This document shows positions 34,759-43,829 of a stretch of DNA of 50,625 nt, in pieces. The notes under the pieces are model-generated. The model did no database searches and was not told the DNA's origin. It was given only the letters and a program-made list of their open reading frames with translations. How positions within the stretch are numbered: position 1 is the first letter of the stretch; each line of letters begins with the position of its first letter. The stretch covers positions 1 to 50,625 of the forward strand of contig NZ_JBLKSS010000008.1 of the NCBI RefSeq assembly GCF_047607725.1. Direction: 5' to 3'. Origin of the DNA: JBLKSS01 sp047607725 (GTDB taxonomy: Bacteria; Pseudomonadota; Gammaproteobacteria; Enterobacterales; Enterobacteriaceae). The position numbers and the translations under genes were made by a program.

Positions 34759-35970
34759 ATGAAACGTGCTGTGATTACCGGCCTGGGGATCTTATCAAGT
34801 ATCGGTAACGACCAAAAAGAAGTCCTGGCCTCGTTGCAACAAGGCCTCTCCGGGATTACCTTTTCCCAGGAATTGAAAGATTCCGGCATGCGCAGCCATG
34901 TCTGGGGCAATGTCAAACTCGATACTACCGGGCTGATTGATCGCAAAATGGCGCGCTTTATGAGTGATGCCTCTGTCTACGCCTTCCTGTCCATGGAGCA
35001 GGCGATTGCCGATTCCGGGTTAACGCCCGACATGGTCTCCAACGATCGCACCGGCCTTATCGTGGGCTCCGGCGGCGGCTCGCCGCGCAATCAGGTTGCT
35101 GGATCCGACGGCATGCGTGCCCGCGGTCTGCGCGGCGTGGGGCCCTATATGGTCACCAAAGCCATGGCCTCCGGCGTGTCGGCGTGTCTGGCGACGCCTT
35201 TTAAAATCCGCGGTGTCAATTATTCCATCAGTTCCGCCTGTTCGACCTCCGCGCACTGTATCGGCAATGCGGTGGAAATGATCCAGCTCGGCAAACAAGA
35301 TGTGGTCTTCGCCGGCGGCGGCGAAGAGCTGTGCTGGGAAATGGCCTGTGAATTCGATGCTATGGGGGCGTTGTCCACCCGCTACAACGAAACGCCGGAG
35401 AAAGCGTCGCGCACCTATGACGTCAACCGCGACGGCTTTGTTATCGCCGGCGGCGGCGGTATCGTGGTCGTGGAAGAGCTGGAGCACGCCCTGGCTCGCG
35501 GCGCCCATATCTATGCCGAAATCATCGGTTATGGCGCGACCTCCGACGGCGCGGACATGGTAGCGCCGTCCGGCGAAGGCGCCATCCGTTGTATGCAGAT
35601 GGCGCTGAAAGATATGGATACGCCGGTGGATTATCTTAACGTCCACGGCACCTCCACCCCGGTCGGCGACGTGAAAGAGCTGTGGGCGATTCGTGAAACC
35701 TTCGGCAGCCAGCATCCGGCGTTCTCCTCCACCAAAGCAATGACCGGCCACTCGCTGGGCGCGGCAGGGGTGCATGAGACGATCTTTACGCTGCTGATGC
35801 TGGAGCATGGTTTCATCGCCCCGAGCATTAATATTGACGAACTCGATCCGCAGGCGGAGGGGATGAACGTCATCTCCGAACCGACCCAGCGCACATTGAC
35901 CACCGTCATGAGCAACAGCTTTGGTTTCGGCGGCACCAACGCAACGCTTGTCATGCGGAAATACCGCTGA
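34759..35970 (+). CDS. fabB: 3-Oxoacyl-[ACP] synthase I (KAS I)
   Basis: Condenses malonyl-ACP with acyl-ACP and is needed for unsaturated fatty-acid elongation. It has 403 residues against 406 in E. coli. The catalytic triad is complete: Cys161 in SSACSTSAHC, His296 in VHGTSTPVGD and His331 in MTGHSLGAAG. An AAGAGG site precedes the ATG, and a palindrome that looks like a FabR site lies upstream. It sits between decayed mnmC and yfcJ, showing selection for this gene amid loss around it. Confidence 0.98.
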   Translation: MKRAVITGLGILSSIGNDQKEVLASLQQGLSGITFSQELKDSGMRSHVWGNVKLDTTGLIDRKMARFMSDASVYAFLSMEQAIADSGLTPDMVSNDRTGLIVGSGGGSPRNQVAGSDGMRARGLRGVGPYMVTKAMASGVSACLATPFKIRGVNYSISSACSTSAHCIGNAVEMIQLGKQDVVFAGGGEELCWEMACEFDAMGALSTRYNETPEKASRTYDVNRDGFVIAGGGGIVVVEELEHALARGAHIYAEIIGYGATSDGADMVAPSGEGAIRCMQMALKDMDTPVDYLNVHGTSTPVGDVKELWAIRETFGSQHPAFSSTKAMTGHSLGAAGVHETIFTLLMLEHGFIAPSINIDELDPQAEGMNVISEPTQRTLTTVMSNSFGFGGTNATLVMRKYR

Positions 35971-36150
35971 GCCGCGTCGGATGCGGTCGCGCCGTGGGGC
36001 ACCGGCATTCGGGGCCCCTTTGCCGCACACAGGCGTAAGCATTCACGCTAACCAACGCTTCCCTCTCTACCGTGACGGCCTCGGCAGGGAAAGGGCGTTG
36101 GTTTTTTTATGCTCTCTTTGCCGTTAATTTGTCAGGAGCAAGCCCGCACT

Positions 36151-37231
36151 ATGCATGCTGAACCGACTACATTGGGCACCATTCTGGCGAATAAGACGCT
36201 GTTCTCGCTGTGTAGCTCGGAGTTTCTGTGTTATTTGACCGTAGCGTTGCCGTTACCGGTTATCCCGCTTTACGTCCATGACGAGCTGGGGCTCAGTAAT
36301 ACCCTGGTGGGCGTCGCGGTCGGTGTTCAGTTCCTGGCCACGGTACTGACCTGCAGTTATGCCGGCGTGTTCTATCTGCTTTCCGCCCTGCTGCCGTTGC
36401 CGGTCTATCCACGTTACGGGCTGTTGCTGATAGGGCGCGTGATGCTGGGTTTTGGTGAGAGTCAATTGCTGACCGGCACCCTAAGCTGGGGGTTCGGTTT
36501 GCTGGGGCAGGCGCGGGCGGGCAAGGTCATGTCGTGGAACGGCGCCGCGATTTATGGCTCGCTGGCGGTGGGCGCGCCGGTCGGCCTGCTGCTCTATCAC
36601 CGCTCCGGTGGTTTCATTACTCTCGGGTTAACGACGCTGCTATTGCCGCTGCTGGCCCTGGCCTGCAATGCCCGCGTCGTGTCGATTCGACCGCATCCCG
36701 GCAATCGGCCGTCCCTCAAAGCGGTGTTCAAGTTGATTTGGCTGCCGGGGATGGCGCTGCAGGGGGTGGGTTTTGCCGCCATCGGCACCTTCGTTTCACT
36801 GTATTTCAATCTGCGGCATTGGGATCATGCCGGTTTCGCTTTCAGCGCCTTCGGTATTGCCTTTGTCGCCCTGCGCTTTTGGGGCAGCCATTGGCCGGAT
36901 CGTTTGGGGGGCGTACGGCTGACGCTCATCTCGCTGGCGGTGGAAGCGCTCGGCCTCGCGCTGTTGTGGCTGGCGGCGGATCCCGGTTTGGCGCTGCTCG
37001 GGGCGGGGTTGACCGGCGCAGGCGCAGGCGCGTGCGACGGCGGTAGGCGGCTATAGCGCGTTTCAGGATGTCGCCTATGCCGTGACCGGACCGCTAACGG
37101 GCATGCTGGCGACCGCCTTCGGTTACGCCTCGGTATTTGGTGCCGCCATGCTATGCGCGCTGGCGGGCATTGCCGTAACGCTGCTGTTCGCCCGGCAGCG
37201 ACAACTGGCAAGCGGCTACCCCGGCGTTTGA
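36151..37231 (+). pseudogene. yfcJ: yfcJ (major facilitator transporter), internal deletions
   Basis: A 12-segment MFS efflux-type transporter in E. coli. The reading starts at ATG 36151 after CAGGAG. Segments up to TVLTCSYAG are normal, then about 35 residues including the diagnostic loop RLADQYGAKR between helices 2 and 3 are deleted. The middle (GESQLLTGTLSWGFGLLG; VMSWNGAAIYGSLAVGAP; GMALQGVGFAAIGTFVSLYF) is well kept. After GAGLTGAGAGAC the frame shifts and about 22 residues are missing, then GGYSAFQDVAYAVTGPLTGM ends at 37231. Loss of the conserved loop and the frameshift argue against function. Confidence 0.9.
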
Positions 37232-37502
37232 CGGACACGTGGGGGATGCGCGTAAACGGCGCATTGCGCGCCCTCCCACAAAAGTAACGGCCTCCTGCGC
37301 GTCGCTAAGGCGCCTCGCTCTTCGGCGCGCGGTGATAACCATGTAAAACCGAGTTTGCCGCACCAAAAAAGCCATTGTCGCCCGCGCACCCTGCGCCGAC
37401 TCACCGCAGGCCGGCGCGCGTTGATACCGGCGTATAAACCGCGTCAGCCGCGCTCATCAGTCACTCTTCCCCGCGCCTAACATGTAGTGCCGCGCCCGGC
37501 CA
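37232..37502. other. Intergenic region between yfcJ and flk
   Basis: A 271-bp very G+C-rich interval between two converging pseudogenes. Several short G/C hairpins are possible, but none has a clear T-run. I see no gene or recognisable element. Confidence 0.4.
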
Positions 37503-38499
37503 TCAGCGGGCCAGCAGCCAGATAACCAGCAGCACTACGGCGACGAACACCCCGATCACCAGCGGCGAACGCGCCGCGGCGCGTGTTCCGTCGCGATGAG
37601 CGGATGGGTCACCGGCTGGAGCAGCCGGACATCGGGGGTTTGGTGCTGGCTCTGGGTGCGGCTCAGGCGATAAATAAACAGATATTGTATCACCGCGTTG
37701 ACCTGAGTGCTGGTCAACGGCGTCTGTCGGTGGCGAAATGTTGCCGGCAGTATTGTTCCACCGCCTGCTGCTGCTCGCCGTGGATGGGATGTTTGAGCAC
37801 CGCCGAGAGCGTCGCCAGCGTGGGATGTCCCTGCTGCGACAGCGTGAGATGGCTTTGTAAAAACTGGCTTAACAGCGGGAAATGGCGGGCGGGAATCGGA
37901 TTGCCGGATTTCAGCCCCATCATGCGGTGCAGACTTTCCCAAAGCTCGGTCGGCGTTTCGCCGGTCAGCGCCGCCAGCCGGGTAATGAGCTGGCTGATGG
38001 CCTGGTGTTCCGCCGGAAGCAGGGTGCGATCGGTCATGGCGGCCTGCTGCGGCGCCGGAATATCCAATTGCCCGCTTTGCAGTAACTGCAGCACCTGACG
38101 CAGTTGGCCGGCGTCCAGCTGGCTTAAGACGGTGTGGCCGAACTGGCTGCGGATATAGTCACTCACCGCCTGCCGATTGTTGCCCTGGGGCAACAGATCG
38201 GTCAGCTGCTGCAACAGCTGTCGGCCGGCGAGCATGTCCTGCGCCGTCAATAATCGCCCCTGCAGCATCTGTTCGGCGGCGATAAAATGCCGCACCCGTA
38301 ACTCGCCGTTGCCGGCAATGTGCAGGTGGTGGAATAGCGCGGCCCAAATTTCCGCCGGTTTACTGGGGCTCAGGGCCAAAATGCGGGTAATCAGCTGCTC
38401 AAGCGTGGTGCGCTGGGCGGTGGTCAAAGGCTGATCCGGGCCGGTCGGCGGCGGCGTCTGACCCCGTGGCGGCGTACCGGGACCGATAGCTGGTTGCAT
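37503..38499 (-). pseudogene. flk: flk (flagellar regulator), frameshifted
   Basis: Flk is a C-terminally membrane-anchored protein that couples flagellar hook and ring assembly to flagellar gene control. From ATG 38499 the reading is MQPAIGPGTPPRGQTPPPTG, then QQLTDLLPQGNNRQAVSDYI and TDRTLLPAEHQAISQLITRL, all matching Flk. The frame ends at 37714 (HFATDRRR). It continues in a second frame (TSTQVNAVIQYLFIYRLSR; VRLLQPVTHPLIATEH) and, after another shift, ends with the tail anchor SPLVIGVFVAVVLLVIWLLA in a third. Two frameshifts separate the anchor from the body. This suits loss of motility control in a host-bound bacterium. Confidence 0.9.
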
Positions 38500-38786
38500 A
38501 GTACATGTCCTCTCGGGATGGCAGACGGTGAAGATCCGGCGCGGCGGCGCGAACGCACGCTGTTGGGGGCTGATAAATAGCAAGCCCCCGCCGGCAGCGG
38601 TAGCCTCTGGCGCCGGGATGGCATTTTCTGCCGGACAGGCATCTTTAGACCGTGCCCCTGCAAGTTTAGCGGGTTGCGCCGGCGGCAATGGCAAAATGAA
38701 GCGTGATAGGGTTGGGATTCTTACGCATTCGGTGGCAGAATATTCCCCCTTTAACGTTTGATGGTATTGTACTGCCGGAGCCTGAT

Positions 38787-39917
38787 GTGAAAATCCTGGT
38801 GGATGAGAATATGCCCTACGCCGAGGCGCTGTTCGGTCGCTTGGGCGACGTACAGGCGGTAGCGGGCAGGGCCATTCCCGCGCCGGCGCTGGCGCAGGCT
38901 GACGCGCTAATGGTGCGTTCGGTGACCCGCGTCGACGGCGCACTGCTCGACGGCAGCCGGGTCGCGTTCGTGGGTACCGCCACCGCCGGCACCGATCATG
39001 TGGATGAAGATTGGCTGGCGCAGGTGGGAATTGGTTTTTCTGCGGCCCCGGGCTGCAATGCGATTGCGGTGGTGGAGTACGTCTTTTCCGCGCTGCTGTG
39101 GCTGGCTCAGCGGGATGGTTTCGCGCTGCGCGACAAGACCGTCGGCATTGTCGGCGCCGGTAACGTCGGCGGCCGTCTGCAGCGGCGGCTGAATGCGTTC
39201 GGCGTGCGCACCCTGCTGTGCGATCCGCCGCTGGCGGAAGCGGGGGCGCCCGGCGACTGGCAGCCGCTGGAAAAGCTGGTGGCTGAGGCGGATGTGCTGA
39301 CTTTCCATACGCCGCTCACCCGCGCCGGCCGGCATGTGACCTGGCATCTGGTGGACGAGGCGCTGCTGGCGGCGCTGCCGGCCGGCCGTATTATCATTAA
39401 TGCCTGCCGCGGCGCGGTAGTGGATAATACCGCCCTGCTGCGCACGCTGGAGCGGGGTAAGCCTCTGTGCGTGGTACTGGACGTCTGGGAGCCGGAGCCG
39501 GCGTTGTCGTTGCCGCTACTGGCCCGCGTTGATATCGGTACCGGCCATATCGCCGGTTATACTCTGGAAGGCAAAGCGCGCGGCACGACGCAGGTCTTCG
39601 ATGCCTACAGCGCCTTTGTCGGCAGCGACGCGCGCGCGAGCCTGGCGGCGGCGCTGCTGCCGGCGGTGGAGCGTATCCGTCTGCGCGGCGCCATTGACGA
39701 AGAAGCGCTGCGCCTGTTGGCTCATCTGGTCTATGATGTGCGGCGTGATGATATGCAGTTGCGTCGCGCGACCGGTCTGCCGGGCGAATTTGATCGCTTG
39801 CGTAAACAGTATTATCAGCGTCGGGAGTGGTCGTCGCTCTGCGTAGAGACCGACGACGACGCCGGCGCGGATACCCTGCGGCAGCTGGGATTCCAGGCCC
39901 GGCCGGCCGTCGGCTGA
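38787..39917 (+). CDS. pdxB: Erythronate-4-phosphate dehydrogenase
   Basis: Oxidises 4-phosphoerythronate in pyridoxal 5'-phosphate synthesis. I start at GTG 38787 (VKILVDENMPYAEALF), preceded by GGAG at 38777-38780; this gives 376 residues against 378 in E. coli. The NAD fold motif (GIVGAGNVGGRLQRR), the Arg of NACRGAVVDN, the Glu of LDVWEPEPAL and the His of TGHIAGYTLEG form the expected active site. The C-terminal PdxB dimerisation domain (LVYDVRRDD...GEFDRLRKQYY) is complete. Pairs functionally with pdxJ. Intact. Confidence 0.96.
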   Translation: MKILVDENMPYAEALFGRLGDVQAVAGRAIPAPALAQADALMVRSVTRVDGALLDGSRVAFVGTATAGTDHVDEDWLAQVGIGFSAAPGCNAIAVVEYVFSALLWLAQRDGFALRDKTVGIVGAGNVGGRLQRRLNAFGVRTLLCDPPLAEAGAPGDWQPLEKLVAEADVLTFHTPLTRAGRHVTWHLVDEALLAALPAGRIIINACRGAVVDNTALLRTLERGKPLCVVLDVWEPEPALSLPLLARVDIGTGHIAGYTLEGKARGTTQVFDAYSAFVGSDARASLAAALLPAVERIRLRGAIDEEALRLLAHLVYDVRRDDMQLRRATGLPGEFDRLRKQYYQRREWSSLCVETDDDAGADTLRQLGFQARPAVG

Positions 39918-40066
39918 GGCCGCGCAACGCACAGGACGCCCTTGCCGCCGGCAGCGTCTGCCCCCAATGGCGGGCGGCGGGTGCACCAAGGACGTCCCAC
40001 CACATTTTGACTGATGGATGCCGCCGCCGCAGAGCGTCGCGGGGCATCCCAATAACGGGAGATGAA

Positions 40067-41083
40067 ATGATGTCTGACGGCTGGAATATCGCCCTGCTAG
40101 GGGCTATAGGCGCAGTCGGTACGGCGCTGCTGGATATTATGCAGGAGCGCCAATTCCCGTTCGGGGAGCTTTTTTTATTGTCCAGCGAGCGCAGCGCCGG
40201 TGAAACGGTGCGGGTCAACGGGCAAAGTCTGCAGGTCAGCGAAGCGGCGCAATTCGACTGGTCGCAGGCGCAGTTGGCGTTCTTTGTCGCCGGCGCCCAG
40301 GCCTCGGCGCTGTACGCCGCTGACGCTGACGCCGCCGGCTGTCTGGTTGTGGATGTCAGCGGCCTGTTCGCCCTGGAGCCGGACGTGCCGCTCGTGGTGC
40401 CGGGGGTCAATGACGACGTGCTGGCCGATTACCGCAATCGGAATATGGTGGCGGTGGCGGATGCGCTGACCAGTCAGTTACTGCTGGCGGTAAAACCCCT
40501 TACCGATTTGGCGGGCCTGAGCCATTTGCACGTCAGCACTATGCTGTCCGTGTCCGCCCACGGTAAGGCGGCGGTAGACGACTTGGCGGTGCAGAGCGCT
40601 CGCCTGCTGAATGGCTTGGCCGCCGAGCCCGGCTTCTTCCCGCGTCAGCTAGCGTTCAATTTGCTACCGCTGCTGCCCGACGATGCGGGATCGGTGCGCA
40701 GCGAGCGCCGTCTGCTAGACGAAGTGCGCAAAATCCTGCGCGATGAAGGGCTAACGATTTCGGTCAGCAGCGTGCAGGCGCCGATATTCTACGGTCATGC
40801 GCAACTGGTGCATCTGGAAACGCTGCGTCCGATGGCCGCGGAAGAGGCACGCGTGGCGCTGGCGGCCGGCGAGGGGCTGACTCTGAGCGACGAACTGGAC
40901 TACCCGACGCCGGTGGAAGATGCCTCGGGGAACGTCGTGCTGAATATTGGCTGTCTGCGTAACGATTATGGCATGCCCGATTTACTGCAATTCTGGTCAG
41001 TGGCGGATAATGTTCGCTTCGGCGGCGCGCTGATGGCGGTACTCACCGCGGAGAAACTGATGGCCGAGGCCAGCGCATGGTGA
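40067..41083 (+). CDS. usg: USG-1 protein, aspartate-semialdehyde dehydrogenase-like
   Basis: A member of the aspartate-semialdehyde dehydrogenase fold of unknown role, always between pdxB and truA in enteric bacteria. ATG 40067 gives 338 residues beginning MMSDGWNIALLGAIGAVGTA. The NADP-loop GAxGAVG is present. The position of the catalytic Cys holds ADALTSQLL without Cys, as in E. coli Usg, so it is unlikely to be a working dehydrogenase. The stop overlaps the truA start by seven bases. Intact. Confidence 0.93.
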   Translation: MMSDGWNIALLGAIGAVGTALLDIMQERQFPFGELFLLSSERSAGETVRVNGQSLQVSEAAQFDWSQAQLAFFVAGAQASALYAADADAAGCLVVDVSGLFALEPDVPLVVPGVNDDVLADYRNRNMVAVADALTSQLLLAVKPLTDLAGLSHLHVSTMLSVSAHGKAAVDDLAVQSARLLNGLAAEPGFFPRQLAFNLLPLLPDDAGSVRSERRLLDEVRKILRDEGLTISVSSVQAPIFYGHAQLVHLETLRPMAAEEARVALAAGEGLTLSDELDYPTPVEDASGNVVLNIGCLRNDYGMPDLLQFWSVADNVRFGGALMAVLTAEKLMAEASAW

Positions 41084-41934
41084 CGGCGCAAACGGCGCCG
41101 CTCCCCGAGGTAGACGAGGCGATGCTGGCGGCGGCCAATGATGGCGCGATGAAGCTGGCCCTCGGGATTGAGTATGACGGCAGTGCGTATTACGGCTGGC
41201 AGCGTCAACAGGAAGTGCCGAGCGTGCAGGCGTGCCTTGAGCGCGCGCTGTCGACGGTTGTCGACGAGCCTGTCGTGGTCCACTGTGCCGGCCGTACCGA
41301 TGCCGGCGTACACGCGACGGGGCAGGTGGTCCATTTCGACACCCGGGCGCGCCGGCCGGACGCCGCCTGGACGCTGGGCGTCAACGCCAACCTGCCCGGC
41401 GATATCGCCGTGCGCTGGGTGGCGCCGGTGGCGGACGATTTTCATGCGCGTTTCAGCGCCACCGCCCGGCGCTACCGCTATATTATTTATAATCATCGCC
41501 TGCGTCCGGCGCTGCTCGGCCGCGGGCTGACCCACTACTACCACCCGCTTGATGCGCCATCGATGGCGCGCGCCGGCCAATGTTTGCTGGGGGAGAACGA
41601 TTTCACCTCTTTTCGCGCCCTGCAGTGCCAATCGCGTAGTCCCTGGCGCAACGTGCACCATTTGCACATCACGCGCCAGGGGCAATATGTGGTGGTAGAT
41701 ATCAAAGCGAATGCTTTTGTTCATCATATGGTTCGTAATATTGTAGGCAGTCTGCTGGAGGTAGGATGCGGCAACCGGCTGGAAAGCTGGATAGCCGAAC
41801 TGCTGGCGTGCCACGACCGGACGCAGGCCGGCGCTACCGCACCGGCGGAGGGACTTTATCTGGTGGCGGTGGAGTATCCATCGCGTTTCGCCCTGCCTGC
41901 GCCGCCGCCGGGGCCGTTATTTCTAGCGGAGTGA
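41077..41934 (+). CDS. truA: tRNA pseudouridine synthase A (38-40)
   Basis: Makes pseudouridine at positions 38-40 of the tRNA anticodon stem. The catalytic Asp75 is in CAGRTDAGVHATGQV. Other family blocks are RFSATARRYRYIIYNH, LGENDFTSFRA, CQSRSPWRNV and ANAFVHHMVRNIVGSLLEVG. The start at 41077 overlaps usg and adds about 15 residues compared with E. coli; a later start near MKLALGIEYDGS (41149) is possible. Intact. Confidence 0.95.
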   Translation: MVTAQTAPLPEVDEAMLAAANDGAMKLALGIEYDGSAYYGWQRQQEVPSVQACLERALSTVVDEPVVVHCAGRTDAGVHATGQVVHFDTRARRPDAAWTLGVNANLPGDIAVRWVAPVADDFHARFSATARRYRYIIYNHRLRPALLGRGLTHYYHPLDAPSMARAGQCLLGENDFTSFRALQCQSRSPWRNVHHLHITRQGQYVVVDIKANAFVHHMVRNIVGSLLEVGCGNRLESWIAELLACHDRTQAGATAPAEGLYLVAVEYPSRFALPAPPPGPLFLAE

Positions 41935-41973
41935 CCGCTAATGTCTATCGCGTTGCGTTACCGGGATAAATGG

Positions 41974-42636
41974 ATGGAATATATAAAATTTATCATCGAT
42001 TTTATTCTACATATCGATGTCCACCTGGCAGAACTGGTGGCGCAGTACGGTGTTTGGGTGTATGCCTTTTTGTTTCTGATCCTGTTTTGCGAAACCGGTT
42101 TGGTGGTCACGCCTTTCCTGCCGGGAGACTCGCTGCTGTTTGTCGCCGGCGCGCTGGCGGCTTTGCCGAGCAACGGGCTTGATATTCATGTAATGGTGCT
42201 TTTGATGGTCTTGGCGGCGATAGCCGGCGATGCGGTCAATTATGCGATTGGCCGCCTGTTCGGCGAAAAGCTGTTTAGCCATCCCGACTCGAAAATTTTC
42301 CGCCGAAACTATCTGGAAAAAACCCACCAGTTTTACGCCCGGCACGGCGGTAAAACTATTATTCTGGCGCGTTTTGTGCCTATCGTGCGGACTTTCGCGC
42401 CGTTCGTGGCCGGCATGGGACATATGCGCTACCGCCATTTCGCGCTGTACAATGTCGCGGGCGGTCTGCTGTGGGTTTTACTGTTTAGCTATGCCGGCTA
42501 TTTCTTTGGCAATATGCCGATGGTGCAGCAAAATTTGAAGTGGCTTATCGTGGCGATTATCCTGCTGTCGGTGCTGCCGGGCGTGGTGGAAGTGTGGCGC
42601 CAGCGCCGAATTGCCGCCAACGGAAAAAATGAGTAA
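41974..42636 (+). CDS. dedA: DedA-family inner-membrane protein
   Basis: DedA proteins act in lipid carrier (undecaprenyl phosphate or phospholipid) flipping and membrane homeostasis. ATG 41974 (MEYIKFIIDFILHIDVHLAE) gives 220 residues, like E. coli DedA (219). An upstream in-frame ATG at 41941 is less likely. Characteristic motifs are FCETGLVVTPFLPGDSLLF, with the essential acidic residues, and RFVPIVRTFAPFVAGMGHM. Several membrane helices are visible. Follows truA, as in E. coli. Intact. Confidence 0.94.
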   Translation: MEYIKFIIDFILHIDVHLAELVAQYGVWVYAFLFLILFCETGLVVTPFLPGDSLLFVAGALAALPSNGLDIHVMVLLMVLAAIAGDAVNYAIGRLFGEKLFSHPDSKIFRRNYLEKTHQFYARHGGKTIILARFVPIVRTFAPFVAGMGHMRYRHFALYNVAGGLLWVLLFSYAGYFFGNMPMVQQNLKWLIVAIILLSVLPGVVEVWRQRRIAANGKNE

Positions 42637-42836
42637 TTTCCCGATGTCGGCGGGTAAAATGTGACCAATGTACAGAGTTTTCTGTGCCAAGTCGCTGGCC
42701 GTTATGGTTTAATGGGCAACCTTTGGCGCGCCACCCCCGGCGGTGAGCGCGCAAAACGGCGGCCTTCTCGCCGCGGTAAAAGGTCAAGTAGATATAGCGG
42801 ACTGGCGGATGCCAGGTTCAAACAGAAAGGTTATCG

Positions 42837-43757
42837 ATGAGTTGGATTGAACGAATTCTCAATAAGAGCACTATCACCCCGGCGCGCAGGGCGAACATTC
42901 CCGAGGGCGTATGGACCAAATGTGATAGCTGTGGCCAGGTGCTTTACCGCGCGGAGCTGGAGCGCAATCTGGAGGTCTGCCCCAAATGCGATCACCACAT
43001 GCGTATGACCGCGCGCGCGCGCCTGCACGCTTTCCTGGATAAAGGAAGCGAGTCCGAATTCGGTAGCGAGCTGGAGCCGAAAGATATCCTGAAATTCAGG
43101 GACTCGAAAAAGTATAAGGATCGCCTGGCGGCGGCCCAGAAAGCCACCGACGAGAAAGACGCGCTGGTGGTGATGAAAGGCACGCTATACGGCATGCCGG
43201 TGGTGGCCGCGTCCTTTGAATTTGCCTTTATCGGCGGCTCGATGTCCTCGGTGGTCGGCGCACGCTTTGTGTGCGCGGTGGAGCAGGCGATGGCGGACGA
43301 CTGTCCGCTGGTGTGCTTTTCCGCCAGCGGCGGCGCCCGCATGCAGGAAGCGCTGATGTCGCTGATGCAGATGGCCAAAACCAGCGCCGCGCTGGCCCGG
43401 CTGCGCGAGCGGCGGCTGCCCTATATTTCGGTGCTGACCGATCCCACCATGGGGGGCGTTTCGGCCAGTCTGGCAATGCTGGGAGATTTGAACGTCGCCG
43501 AGCCGAAAGCGCTGATTGGCTTTGCCGGTCCGCGCGTGATTGAACAGACGGTGCGTGAAAAACTGCCGGCCGGCTTTCAGCGCAGTGAATTTCTGCTGGA
43601 AAAGGGCGCCATTGATCTTATCGTGCACCGCCCGGAAATGCGTCTGCGTCTTGCCAGCCTGCTGGCGAAACTGACCAATCGGCCGCAGCCGCAGGATCAA
43701 CTGCCGCCCGAACCGCGCTCTGATGCGGTCCCGGGGGATCATCAGGACGAGGTCTAA
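42837..43757 (+). CDS. accD: Acetyl-CoA carboxylase carboxyltransferase beta subunit
   Basis: With AccA, transfers the carboxyl group from biotin to acetyl-CoA, the committed step of fatty-acid synthesis. A zinc ribbon with Cys29, Cys32, Cys48 and Cys51 (KCDSCGQVLYR...VCPKCDHH) opens the 306-residue chain, followed by the crotonase-like fold with SGGARMQEALMSLMQMAKT and LTDPTMGGVSASLAMLGD. It is preceded by a 200-bp leader. Followed by folC and dedD, as in E. coli. Intact. Confidence 0.97.
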   Translation: MSWIERILNKSTITPARRANIPEGVWTKCDSCGQVLYRAELERNLEVCPKCDHHMRMTARARLHAFLDKGSESEFGSELEPKDILKFRDSKKYKDRLAAAQKATDEKDALVVMKGTLYGMPVVAASFEFAFIGGSMSSVVGARFVCAVEQAMADDCPLVCFSASGGARMQEALMSLMQMAKTSAALARLRERRLPYISVLTDPTMGGVSASLAMLGDLNVAEPKALIGFAGPRVIEQTVREKLPAGFQRSEFLLEKGAIDLIVHRPEMRLRLASLLAKLTNRPQPQDQLPPEPRSDAVPGDHQDEV

Positions 43758-43829
43758 ACGGACGGCGCAAGCCTGCCCGCGGCCATCTGCCGGGGCGGGG
43801 CAGGCTTAGTGAGAACCTAGCATAAGCCA

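Noticed and set aside
35020..36042. 340-codon minus-strand ORF opposite fabB
   Set aside because: It is the antisense shadow of a highly conserved gene with strong codon bias; the His-rich composition is typical of such shadows.
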